DNA of 64,000 bases from Fallopia convolvulus (taxonomy: Eukaryota > Streptophyta > Magnoliopsida > Caryophyllales > Polygonaceae): contig OZ024736.1 of assembly GCA_964016875.1 (NCBI GenBank), positions 6,951,518 through 7,015,517 on the forward strand. The letters are read 5' to 3'. Under the pieces are notes generated by a model, which saw only the letters and a program-made list of their open reading frames with translations, searched no databases and had not been told where the DNA came from. Below are positions 32,553 to 42,722 of the stretch, piece after piece (position 1 is the first letter of the stretch; each line of letters opens with the position of its first letter). The translations under genes were made by a program, and so were the position numbers.

Positions 32553-33700
32553 CGAGCAAGACATGCAGAGGCGTTGTGACAGATCGAAGACCTGGAGGAA
32601 AGTTGCAATCCCTTTCCTTCCCCGAATGGAAATGGGAAGATATTGCAATGGACTTTGTGACCGATCTACCAAAGACCCAAAAGCAGAGGATTCTATCTGG
32701 GTTATCGTAGATCGACTCACCAAGAGCGCCCACTTCATCCCCATTCAAAAGAAGTGGAAGGCTCCAAAGCTAGCAACAGTTTTCGTCAAGGAAATAGTCC
32801 GCCTCCACGGGACCCCTAAGACGATCACCTCCGATCGAGACGGTCGCTTCATGGCCTCTTTATGGAAAGGACTGCATAAGGCCATGGGCACAAAACTGAA
32901 ATTCAGCACAACATTTCATCCTCAAACCGATGGTCAATCAGAAAGGACCATCCAAACTCTCAAGGATATGCTACGAGCTTGCGTGCTAGACCGCACCAAA
33001 AGTTGGGATGACAGCTTACACCTCATAGAATTCACTTACAACAATAGCTGGCATTCTTCCATCAAGATGGCTCCCTTTGAATCCTTGTACGGCCGAAAAT
33101 GTCGTTCTTCGCTCTGTTGGGACGATAACGCCGACAAGATTCTCCTAGGCCCAGACCTAATAGAGCAAACTGCCTCCGAAGTCGCCCTCATTCGTCAAAG
33201 AATGTTGACTGCTCAGAGTCGACGGAAGTCTTATGCAGATCTGAAGAGACGAGACATAGAATTTGCTGTAGGAGATAAGGTTTTCGTCAAAGTATCTCCC
33301 TAAAAGGGCATGTTCCGCTTCGGGAAGCGAGGCAAGCTTAACCCTCGCTATGTAGGACCCTTCGAAGTCCTAGAAAGAGTCGGCAACCTGGCCTATCGAA
33401 TTGCTTTACCACCTTCTGCTCACCCTGTGCACAATGTGTTCCATGTGTCACTCTTAAGGAAGTATGTGCCCGACGAATCCCACGTGATCAATTTCGACGA
33501 TGTCGAGATCCAGTCGATTGACACATACAAAGAGAGACCGATCAAGATTGTAGAGCACCGAATCAAGCAATTGCGCAACAAAGAGGTACCTTTAGTCCGT
33601 GTACTCTGGTCCAAGGATGGCAACGAAGGTACAACTTGGGAAACCTGGTAAACCGAGCAAGACATGCAGAGGCATTTCCCAGAGTTAATGTCCTCTTGAA
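32553..33700 (+). pseudogene. Integrase of the left Tekay-like unit
   Basis: Starts in the zinc-finger/core junction (WKWEDIAMDFVTDLPKT), changes frame near 32690, and continues with the core: Asp in VIVDRLTKSAHF, Asp in TSDRDGRF, Glu in DGQSERTIQ. The C-terminal part has VLERVGNLAYRIALP and a chromodomain (VRVLWSKDGNEGTTWE). Stops at 33301 and 33649 interrupt it. From about 33090 on it is nearly identical to 53800-54420. This unit keeps the DDE core that the right unit has lost. Confidence 0.85.
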
Positions 33701-33779
33701 CACCACTAGTGTAATCCTTCGAAGGGGGTACTAGACCCCATAGAATCCTTGCAAGTCTTGAGCTGTAATTGCTTTTGTC

Positions 33780-33903
33780 TCTACATCCTGGTACTGCCCT
33801 ATTTTCTCTAAGTTTCGGGGACGAAACTTATTTAAGGGGGTGCTATTGTAATATCCTATTTTCTCTATGTTTTGGGGACGAAACTTATTTAAGGGGGTAC
33901 TAT
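33780..33903 (+). repeat. Duplicated polypurine tract/LTR junction
   Basis: The block TATTTTCTCTAAGTTTCGGGGACG through AAGGGGGTGCTATTGTAATATCC is followed at once by a second copy (TATTTTCTCTATGTTTTGGGG...) that leads into the true LTR. The unit is about 63 bp and includes the first 10 bases of the LTR. The right unit (54520-54575) has only one copy. Confidence 0.75.
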
Positions 33904-34203
33904 TGTAATATCCGCGATATTCCAAGCTTTTTATAATATTTATTATCAATTATTTTCTCTAAATTAAAAAGGAGGATTTTTAATATCAAATTAATTTCTA
34001 TTTTTCTCTTTTAAAAGAGATTATCAAGGAAGTGAAATAGAGAAAAATTTAATAAAATAAATTGAGGGGCATAGTTTAATAAAGTGAGGAAATTAATAGA
34101 AGAGCTTTAATTAAAAATAATGTCTTTTAGAGGTTAATTTTATTCTATAAAATAAATTACATAAAAGCCTAAAAATCTAGTTACAAGCTTAGTAAAAAGA
34201 GTG

Positions 34204-34284
34204 GAAGAGTCGAGACTTGAACCCGAGACCTCTTGCCACTCTACCTACACGCCCCACACTCACCCATTCCGCTAGACCATTTGC
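34204..34284 (-). other. Antisense tRNA-like (Pol III promoter-like) segment in Tekay LTR
   Basis: On the minus strand TGGTCTAGCGG fits the Pol III A box (TRGYNNANNNG) and, 45 bases later, GGTTCAAGTCT is one base from the B box (GGTTCRANNCC). The region resembles a degenerate tRNA or the head of a SINE. A full cloverleaf was not established. Confidence 0.5.
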
Positions 34285-34560
34285 AATTTCTTGTTCATTT
34301 AACCCAACCCTCTTATCTTATATCAAAGAGCTCCCTTCTCCCAATTTGAACATCAGACTTTTGTCTGATTGATTTTACGTAGATTAGAAGGGTGACCATT
34401 GCATGCTCTACCACCTCCCCTCTTGCTTGCTTAACCACCATTGTGACCTCATCCCCCATCACCTTTGAAGAATCACACAAGAGGCCAATGGATGAGCACT
34501 CCCTCCACCACCATTGGTGAATTCCTCATGGCATGGATCCATGGCTTCTCCCAATTTGCC

Positions 34561-34567
34561 TATAAAA
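34561..34567 (+). promoter_or_regulatory. TATA box of Tekay-like LTR
   Basis: TATAAAAGGG in a GC-neutral context, followed by a pyrimidine-rich stretch (CACACTTCACTCTCCC) as in plant core promoters. The same box is at 55227 in the other LTR. Confidence 0.6.
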
Positions 34568-37306
34568 GGGCTCCTATTCATCCTCTTCAATCACACACTT
34601 CACTCTCCCTTATCTCTTCTAGCAATTGCTCTCTCAAGTTTCAAAAATCGGCCATCATCCAAGTTGTTTTTCTCCATTAAAACACCACAAAAACACCACA
34701 AATTTTCATCTTCTCCCCCTTGGAAGACGCCGGCCACCACCAGCTCGCTGTCGCCGAACCGACGGAGCACCGCCGCCGCCGCCTGGTGCCGCCGCCAGCC
34801 TCGCCGGAGCCCTAGCCGCGCCGCCCCTGCCCGCCGGTCCTCCTCCTCTGCCTTTCTCCAAGTGTTCTGTAATTACAGAATACCAAAAGTATATTTTTCT
34901 ATCCTAAAATTATATTATCCAATTATGTAGTTATTTAATTAAAAGTCTTTTATAATTTGATAGACTATATTAGGATTTAAGGGAATAAAAATAATGAGTG
35001 AGATCTTGTTAGTTGGAAGAAACTAGAAAAACATTGTTTTTACTATGGTAACTTAGGCTAAATAAAATTAAATGGATATATTCATGATTCTATTACATGC
35101 ATGCTATTACAAGATATAAATAGATATCATAAAATTAATATAGTATGAAAAGTCCATATTTAGTATTATCCTACCTTAGATCAAAACAAGAAGTCTAGAA
35201 ATATTATGCATGTTCTATCCAAAGGAGGATATCATACTATGACCTTAGAAATCAAAAGATTATGAAATAAAACTAATATCATCTTTATAAAGGTTTTTAA
35301 TAAAGTCTCTAGTAGAGAAAAGTCATGCATGACCTAATCTATAAAAGATATAGAAATTATAAAGTTGAGTAAATATAAGGAATTTAGTATAAAGTATTCA
35401 TTCAATACAAACTTAGCATATCTTCTATATGAGGACCATATTAAAAGGTGTTAGCTATTATGAAGGATATAATAAAATATTGTCATTAGCATATGAGTTT
35501 AAAGTATAGAATATGATAGAGATCTAGAGACTATAGTTTAACTTAGACAATGACTTCATGAAAATATGCTAATATTAAATAAAATATTATTAGAATCTTA
35601 TATAAGAACATAGGAATGTTAATGAGTTTCTAGTGTAGAGATTTATGGAAAGACCTAAGTTCAAAATTAAATATATCAAGTATGATATTATAATAAAACT
35701 AGTATGTTTTATAACATAAAGTAGACTTGCTTGAAAAGAAATCAATTAAAAATAGAAAAGATTCTATGTTATGAACTATAATATCATAATATACAAATAT
35801 GATCAAAGATATTTTATGAACCTTATAGTATAAAAGGGTTATGGAAATAGAACAAATAAGAGTAAAAGTATTTTAGGCGAGTTACCTTATAAGGAAAAGT
35901 AGAGATTTCTATTTAAGGAAACTTTGTAATAAAAAGGATTATTTAATAATTATTTTAATAGAAGATTTTCGGAATTAAGGATATTACAAAAATCAAAATA
36001 ATAATAAAGGAATATTATTATTTTAAAGAAAATAACTTTCTAAATTATTATTATAATAATTTAGAAATTCAAATCCTCTTATAAAAACATTATAAGAGGT
36101 GATCCGAACGTTAGTAGAAGAATCGTGTTTTGAACCTTTTCGTAAATTCCATATCATTAGGTCGGGATCCTCGCTCGTAGTAGGAAATCGCCTAAGTTTC
36201 GTCAAAGCTCATTGCTAGAACTCGTTACACTAAGGCAAGTGGAATTTCCCCTTGTGCCCTTTTATATCCGTCTATATGATATCTCTCAATGTTGGGAACT
36301 TCTTGTATGCTTAATAAAAATGAACCTAGGAAATATCGATTGCTAGAAATAACAACCCTTGTTAGCATAGTAAATATTATATTCCTTGCTAGGATTATAT
36401 TTGCTAGTGTGTGTACTCTTGATTGATTACAATCTCGTTCAGAGATTTGAGTTGAATAAACTAGAAAGGGGTGCGAGTTAGTCGACACCTCTATATAATC
36501 TTACTAAGTCGTACGTCCATACGACTTTCGGGATCATGATCTCCATCCGCTCTGATTGCAAGGAGGGATTGAGCGCACTCTAGCTAAGTGCAAGGGAATT
36601 GAAGTTCTCCTTCGGGTGGCTCGGTCTATCCGTGTCCCACCACACTCTTGTAAAAGTCATCAACAAGATTGAATATCTTTCGTCACTATTTAAGATAAGT
36701 GCGTATGCACATTTAAGATACCAAAACCGGACCGGTCTCAAATGATCGTTCCGGCTCTCGGTCCGCTCAAAAGCGCGAGAGGTTTTCACTTGTATGAATT
36801 AATAAATGTTCCCAACATTCTATTGAAATCCTAGAGAAGTCTACAATCTTGTAGTTCTTCTATCGCTTTTCGAGTTATCTTTGCCTAAGAAATACTCTTC
36901 TTTGAACCATTAAAAGCTCCCCATAAACAAGCTTGATCGTATAGCCTCATCGTAAACACAACCCGTCAATCTCCCTCGAAAATAATTAGAAGTTACCAAA
37001 TTTACCTCGGGAAGTTCCATTCCCGCTTGCTTAGTCTCTTAGACTAATTCTTCTTTTCCGGATGTTTGCCTGGCATTCTATCGCCCCTCGCGAATTATGT
37101 CAGAATCTAGGAATCCCCATAAGGCGTGAAGCAAAGTGAAGACGAAGGAAGAACGAGAATTTTCAAGATGTACTTCGTTCATCATTATGTTTTAAGTTTC
37201 AATATGTTTCAAGGACAAGTTAGTTTCGCATTTAAATTTCCGAACAACTTTTTTATTTAACAACGATGTAAGATGTTTGTAAGAACCAAGTCTCCCTCGG
37301 GAGCAA

Positions 37307-38725
37307 TGATGTCTCTTTATTTGGTGGTGTTTTCATATGTGATTTCCTTTGTAAATATGTTTCTTTTTCCCCTTTTCTTGTGTGTTTTGTTCCTTTTTAG
37401 CTTAGTTCCCGTATTTCTATGAGATTCGGAGACTACGCGTGTTTTATGTGTTTTGTAGGTGTTTTGGCATGAATCGAGGATCGATTTGAAGGAGGGTCGA
37501 GACATGGAGCAAGGCCCGAACAAAGGAGGAAAGAGAGGAGCAAGCCATGAAGAAGAACAAGAGGAAATCCAACAAGAAGAAGGTGGAACGAGGTTCGGAC
37601 CGAGTTGCAACTAACCTCGGGCCCGACTTGAAGTTTCAACCTCGGACCGACTTGCACAGTAACTCGGGCCCGAGGTCCTCCGTGTCGGTCCGAGTCGGTC
37701 ACTGGACTACTTGGGCTCCAAGACACGAAATTGTGAACTTCCACTTTTGCCCCTCATCTAATCTATAAAAGGCCCTCTTGTCTTCTAATTTAGGGGGTTC
37801 TCTCACACAAGGAAGAGGTTCCCACACTTGGCAAGGAACCAACCCTCAAGAGGATACTTGGAGAGCAAGGAGGAAGGAGAGGAGAAGGAGAAGAGAGAGA
37901 ATCGGCCATAGAGAGGAAGATTTGATAGGTTTGGTTGATAGATTAGCTTTGCTTTGTTTTGATCTTGTGGATTTGGAAACCTTTGGTTGGAGTTTGTGGA
38001 TTGTTTTGATTTTGAATGAAACTTTACTTTGGTTTGAGATTGATGATGTTGATTGCTTTGCTTTTTGATTTGTTTGCTTTCTTTGTTTGCCATATGGAGT
38101 AGATCTCCTTGATCTTGGGTTATGGGGGAAAACTCTAGCTAGGTTTGTTCTAGAAACCCCAATTCCATGGCCTTGAGTGCTTGATCTAGGAAACCCACTC
38201 TACATAGAGCTACAATTCCTTGCGAAAGTTGGGAATCAAAGCTTGTGATTGGCAAAGTAGCGAAAGTGAAAATGTGTCAATCTCAAGTCCTTGCTTCGAA
38301 GGGGATTTCCCCAATGATCGATGTGTAGAAGTGGTTGGAACGAGGGCGAAAGCACTCGATCCTACTCCGATCATCACTTATTGCTTGAATTGGGGTGGAA
38401 AAGCCTTAATCTACTAGAGAAGGAACCCAAAAGCCCAAGATCTACTTTCAATCCTTGAAGTTCGACAAACCCAGATACCTCGGGCCCGACTTGATCTACG
38501 TCGGTCCCGACTTCCCTCTTGTCGCCAACATCGGGCCCGACGTGACCTCTGTGTCGGTCCCGACTGTTCTCTTTGTTTTCCTTTGTTTTAAGTTCTCCTT
38601 TCCAGCTTTCTAGTGTCTAGGCACATCAATTGAGTATACTTCCCGAGTGGTCGACACCCACCACGTGCTACAACGGGGTCGGGTTATAAATTGTATCTCT
38701 AGACCCTCGCATTCCCGAGCGATCA
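37307..38725 (+). repeat. Solo LTR (Athila-like) inserted in the Tekay 5' LTR
   Basis: A 1419-bp segment absent from the other Tekay LTR starts TGATGTCTC and ends CGATCA, with flanks AGCAA (37302-37306) and AGCAC (38726-38730), a TSD with one mismatch. It has a TATA box (TATAAAA, 37764-37770) and repeated TCGGGCCCGA / GTCGGTCC motifs. It carries no coding region or primer-binding site, so it is a solo LTR. TGAT...ATCA ends and length suggest Athila, but that is a guess. Confidence 0.8.
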
Positions 38726-38870
38726 AGCACCTTTTCTCATTATGTAATATGTTTTTATTCCGCATTTAATTGTTCTATATCATTCTAAGAGCCTTGGGTG
38801 ACTTTAGACGGTAAAGTCTGAGGTCACTGGCGGTAATACCCAGTGTTGTAAAATAGGGGTGTTACAATTG

Positions 38871-38882
38871 TGGTATCAGAGC
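38871..38882 (+). other. Primer-binding site of the Tekay-like element
   Basis: TGGTATCAGAGC, four bases after the LTR end: a perfect match to the initiator-methionine tRNA type. Confidence 0.9.
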
Positions 38883-39481
38883 CAAACGTTTTCGTTTTAA
38901 AACCGAGAATTTTCGAAAACCGAGAACTTTTAAAACCTTAACCTTTACTTCCGCTACTTAGGACTTCAAATTTTAGAAGATCTTCTCCTTTACTCTTTTA
39001 AAAGAAAACTTAGGGATAGTAACCTTCCAATTTCAAATTCTTAGCTAAGAAAAATGATTCCCGAAAATATTAGAAACCTTAAATGACAAATACTTAGTTC
39101 TAGAACTAATGAACTTTTTCTCAAAAATCTCTTTCTATCTTTTGAAAAACTTAAGCGGTATGAACTTTTCTTATCGATAATGTAAGTGTTCCTTTAGGAA
39201 ACGTATAACTAGAACCTTATACCTTCACCTTAGAAAAAAACTTATACCCTTATACGAGAAAACTTAATTAGTAATCACAAAACTCATTTCGTAAATTCAC
39301 AAGGTTAAAAGAGAAAACCTTAGCACTTTAATAGGGCCAAGAAAATGAAAAGCATAACATAAAGTTTTGATTTAGTAATTTTCAAGATTTTTGACTTCGT
39401 TCACTACGTCTTCCTTTCATAGAAACTAAGGAGGTTCTATAATAACACCTTTTCTTTTTCTTTCTTTCCTCAGAAAAAAAC

Positions 39482-40621
39482 ATGGCTAGCCCGAACCACA
39501 ACCACCTTGAAAACCATATCGACGGAGCCAACTTCGGGATGCAAGCCCCGAACCCGTACTTTCCCTATATTGACGAGTATGGTCACCTCGGGGTCAATAT
39601 GGAAATTGACCAAATCGGAGAGCCGTGGGAAGAGTCGGAAGAAGATCCTGAGGAAGATCCCAACCTACCCATAGAGCTACCGGAAGATGATCTAGCACCC
39701 GTCAATCTACCCCCATCACCCGTGTACGAGCCCGAGGATTATCCCTCGGAAGATGAGGAGATGGCACCGAGTTATGAACCTGAAGATTTCTCCGACGAGG
39801 AGAATGAGGAATTGGTGCCTGAGTACCAACAAGATGGGGAATTACCCGAACATGATTTTGAGCTTGGGGCAGAGGACGAGTTTGATGATGAGGAGTTAGA
39901 GCTATTGTGGCAGGCACAGACAGATTGGGACGCTATGAACGAAGCATCGGAAGAAGAAGACGAAGACGGGGTGGTAATCGACCCAGAAACACCACCACCA
40001 CCACCGCCACCAGCGAGCCCCGAGTGGGAATATGTTCCTCCGGCCCTGATGCCCCCTATGATCGAAGTCCCGAGAGTCATGCCAAGATTGGAGGTTGTCT
40101 CGCCTCCACGAGCGTCCGAGCCCGAAGAGCCTATGTCGCCGATGAGACATTTCTGGTGTCGCGAGGACGAAGAGCTCTTACGACAGCTCCAATCCATGAA
40201 TGTCGATCACTCCGAGGAGAGACGCTATGGACCGCCCTCTCTATTTGAGTGGGCAAGGCCGGCACCTAGGGAGGTACAGATGGAAGGATTCACCACTTGG
40301 ATGGAGGGGGAATCTTCCAACCGCCAGGCTCGTCAACCCTTGGTCAACGCGCTCCCTCCATCCGGCGTGGTCCCCACCAGAAGTTGGAGGGTGAACCGTG
40401 GCCTGCTTCAGAGCCACCAAAGAGAATGGATCATGGAGATGGAAAGGGAGCGAGCGGAAAGGCTCCAACACCGGATTTGCATCGCGGAGCTTCAGGCTCG
40501 CGAGAACCGTCGCCACCGAAGGATTGAGCAGGCCAACATCCTCCTTGGTAACGACATGGGGATCATAGACGAGACCCTCTTCGAGGAAGGATTCCTCGAT
40601 ACTTACGCCGACCGCATTTAG
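39482..40621 (+). CDS. ORF1 upstream of gag in Tekay-like element (379 residues, unknown function)
   Basis: An uninterrupted 379-codon frame sits between the primer-binding site and gag, where Tekay elements normally have only a leader. I do not recognise the family. Residues 45-165 are strongly acidic (Asp/Glu runs such as EESEEDPEEDP). Residues 170-222 are proline-rich with a PPPPPPP run. Residues 311-352 (HQREWIMEMERERAERL, then RENRRHRRIEQ) are charged, Arg-rich and probably helical. It has no zinc knuckle, protease or membrane segment. It lies 250 bp before gag in a different frame. It keeps an open frame although pol nearby is broken, which may reflect constraint or recent insertion. 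Confidence 0.7.
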   Translation: MASPNHNHLENHIDGANFGMQAPNPYFPYIDEYGHLGVNMEIDQIGEPWEESEEDPEEDPNLPIELPEDDLAPVNLPPSPVYEPEDYPSEDEEMAPSYEPEDFSDEENEELVPEYQQDGELPEHDFELGAEDEFDDEELELLWQAQTDWDAMNEASEEEDEDGVVIDPETPPPPPPPASPEWEYVPPALMPPMIEVPRVMPRLEVVSPPRASEPEEPMSPMRHFWCREDEELLRQLQSMNVDHSEERRYGPPSLFEWARPAPREVQMEGFTTWMEGESSNRQARQPLVNALPPSGVVPTRSWRVNRGLLQSHQREWIMEMERERAERLQHRICIAELQARENRRHRRIEQANILLGNDMGIIDETLFEEGFLDTYADRI

Positions 40622-40871
40622 ATTTCCTTAACTTTGTATTTCTGTTTCCAAGAAGTGAGCATAGACCACTTCTTTTCGACTTCAATTTTTGTCTTCAGGA
40701 AGTCGAATCGGCTTGTTTCTTTTCCTAGTTAGAAATGGCTTAAGTTATAAAAGCCTTGTACTCTCTATTATGAATCTATTAATAAAGTTCCTCTTTTTTA
40801 GAACTTGATCTATCTATTCTTTCTTCATACTACACCAAATTAACAAGTAGAAACAAACCCAAAACCTTCAG

Positions 40872-41891
40872 ATGGTCAACACGAGAGCCACTAATCGCAG
40901 TACCACTGAACCTAGAGATGGCAATGACGATGGCGAGTCCGAAACACGAAGAGAGCCAGGAGTGAACCCACCTCATGCACCAGTAGCGCCAATTGCATTC
41001 AACGCAGAAACTGTGAATGCGCTACACACTCTTGTAAAACAATTGATACGAGAGGAGATTCCTGCTGGGGTTCCTAAACCCGTGGACCCCGAAGCCCCAA
41101 ACGTGGTGCCAGATGAAGGGCTGGAAGAAGTAGGACAAACGGCAGAGATGGCTCCCGTGAAACAGAATCTGGTTAGCTTCACTGAGGGAATCAGGGCTTT
41201 CAACGCCATGAAGCCTGATTCGTACGGCGGAACTGGGGATCCGTCAGGAGTGCAATACTGGTTCTCTCATATGGAGCGACTCTTACGCAACATACCATGC
41301 TCGGAAACGGATAAGGTGCACATGGCTGCACTTAAATTGAAAGATGAAGCAGGCGAGTGGTGGGAGAGCTCTAGTCTAGCCGGCCGCCCAGATTTTATCT
41401 GGGCAATGTTCAAAAGCAAGATGATGCGCAGATTCTTCACAGAATCAATGCGAGATGAGAAGCTGGATGAATTCCACTCCCCGAAGCTGCATGGGTTGAA
41501 TGTGCTAGAAAGAGCTAAGAAGTTTAACCACCTGTTACAGTATGCTGATGAGGAGATCACCACAGAAAAGCAGAAGATCAAACACTTTCATCGATGGATG
41601 AGTGATCACATTAAACCTTGGATGGCAAACCGCTCCTTCACAACCCTGGAAGAATATATGGATCATGCACATAAAATGGAGTCGACTCTGAAGGTTCCCG
41701 AACGCAAGAAGTTCGGTGGAGGAAAGCCTCACCACTCTAGTCACAGTGGGTTTAAGAGGCCAACGTCGCCGCAAGGATCTCAGTGGTCAAAGAAAAGCAA
41801 GCACAAGGCTTCGTCGGTTGGTACAAGACCGAGCCATGGGACTGAATCCACGAAGACCCCAATCGTCTGCCACAAATGTGCTGAGCCCGGG
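40872..41891 (+). pseudogene. Tekay-like gag, 5' part (cut by CRM insertion)
   Basis: Starts MVNTRATNRSTTEP, a common chromovirus gag opening. The capsid domain shows FNAMKPDSYGGTGDPSGVQYWF, MAALKLKDEAGEWWES and MRRFFTESMRDEKLDEF. It runs into the first zinc knuckle (CHKCAEPG), where the CRM-like complex begins with TSD CCGGG. The rest of gag resumes at 51389. Gag would form the particle and bind RNA; this copy is split. Confidence 0.88.
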
Positions 41892-42610
41892 TGATGCAGT
41901 GAAGCCTGCCATGTCTCCAACCGACGTCGATGAGTTGATTCGAGTGCCTTCTGACGGACCAATAACAAGAAGTCGAGCTAAGAAGATTGCTCAAGGCACA
42001 ACATCGATCTTGGTTCGATTGACAGCGGTTATTGAAGAGCCTAGCAAGGCAAAGTGGGTCTCGTGCATTCGACATCAATTGAGCCCGGATTCCATGGATT
42101 GATTATATGAGGGCCGAAATTCACTATTTCTTTATTTAGAAACATGTATTAATTTGTCTCACTTTAGGGCTGAATTTAGTAAGTGACCGGGTGAGATGAA
42201 TTGGTATATGGGTCAAAGTCAACCCTTTGACTTGACCATTCTAAATTGAAGAAAATATCTTATTTATTTTATTATGAACAATTTCTATTTATTTTAATAA
42301 TGTAGAGAAATCAGCCAATAGGCTTATGTTAGTTGGTTGATCTTCTCTCTCCTGGTTGTTAGAGATATTTTTAGTTTGTTAGAGATATTTTAAGTTTGTT
42401 AGGATTATTTCCTTAAATAAATAATTCAGCCTTGATTTATTTATTTAAGGGAATCTAGTTAGATTTATTTAGATATTATTATATCTTGGGAAGCAAGCAA
42501 AGGAGACCCCTTCTCCCCTTCTAGGGCCGGCCATCCTCCCTCCTTGCTTCCCAAGTATTAGCTTTTGTATTCTCTATAAATACTTTTCAGTTTCATTAAT
42601 AAAAATCAGC
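41892..42610 (+). repeat. Truncated LTR1 of CRM-like complex
   Basis: Starts TGATGCAGTGAAGCC and stops at AAAAATCAGC, where it joins pol sequence (CTGGTGAGTATAATG). It differs from LTR2 and LTR3 by several substitutions, an extra T at the ATGTCTCC site, and about 95 bp (near 42180-42280) that the others lack. A TATA box lies at 42575. Confidence 0.88.
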
Positions 42611-42722
42611 CTGGTGAGTATAATGTCCATCCGACGTTTAATGTGGCTGATCTATCTCTTTATGTGCCAGATTTTGATTCCGACGTCGAATCAGAGACGA
42701 TTCGAGCTCAAGTGGAGGAGAA
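42611..42722 (+). pseudogene. Pol 3' tail between LTR1 and LTR2
   Basis: 112 bp matching 50213-50324, the last part of pol (TFNVADLSLYVPDFDSDVESE). It is all that remains of an internal region for the left unit. Confidence 0.88.

Larger units (their letters stand above)
33904..38866 (+). repeat. Tekay-like LTR (3' for left unit, 5' for right unit)
   Basis: Starts TGTAATATCCGCGATATTCC and ends GGTGTTACA, followed by a primer-binding site. Its 4963 bp include a solo LTR with TSD (1424 bp), leaving about 3.54 kb. It aligns along its length with 54570-57928, which has small internal deletions (near 56300 and 56920). It contains a TATA box (34561) followed by a pyrimidine-rich and GC-rich transcribed part, and an antisense tRNA-like segment. 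Confidence 0.9.

Noticed and set aside
34204..34284. A genuine tRNA gene
   Set aside because: Box spacing is long, no convincing cloverleaf was found by eye, and the segment lies inside both LTR copies.
34514..34930. Frames of about 138 codons in the GC-rich part of the Tekay LTRs (also 55180-55593)
   Set aside because: Present in both LTR copies downstream of the TATA box, but composition is Ser/Ala/Arg low-complexity and frame conservation is weak; treated as LTR sequence.
36023..36488. Small minus-strand frames in the Tekay LTR
   Set aside because: Short frames in LTR sequence with no domain; they also occur in the sister LTR (56569-56751) only because the DNA is homologous.
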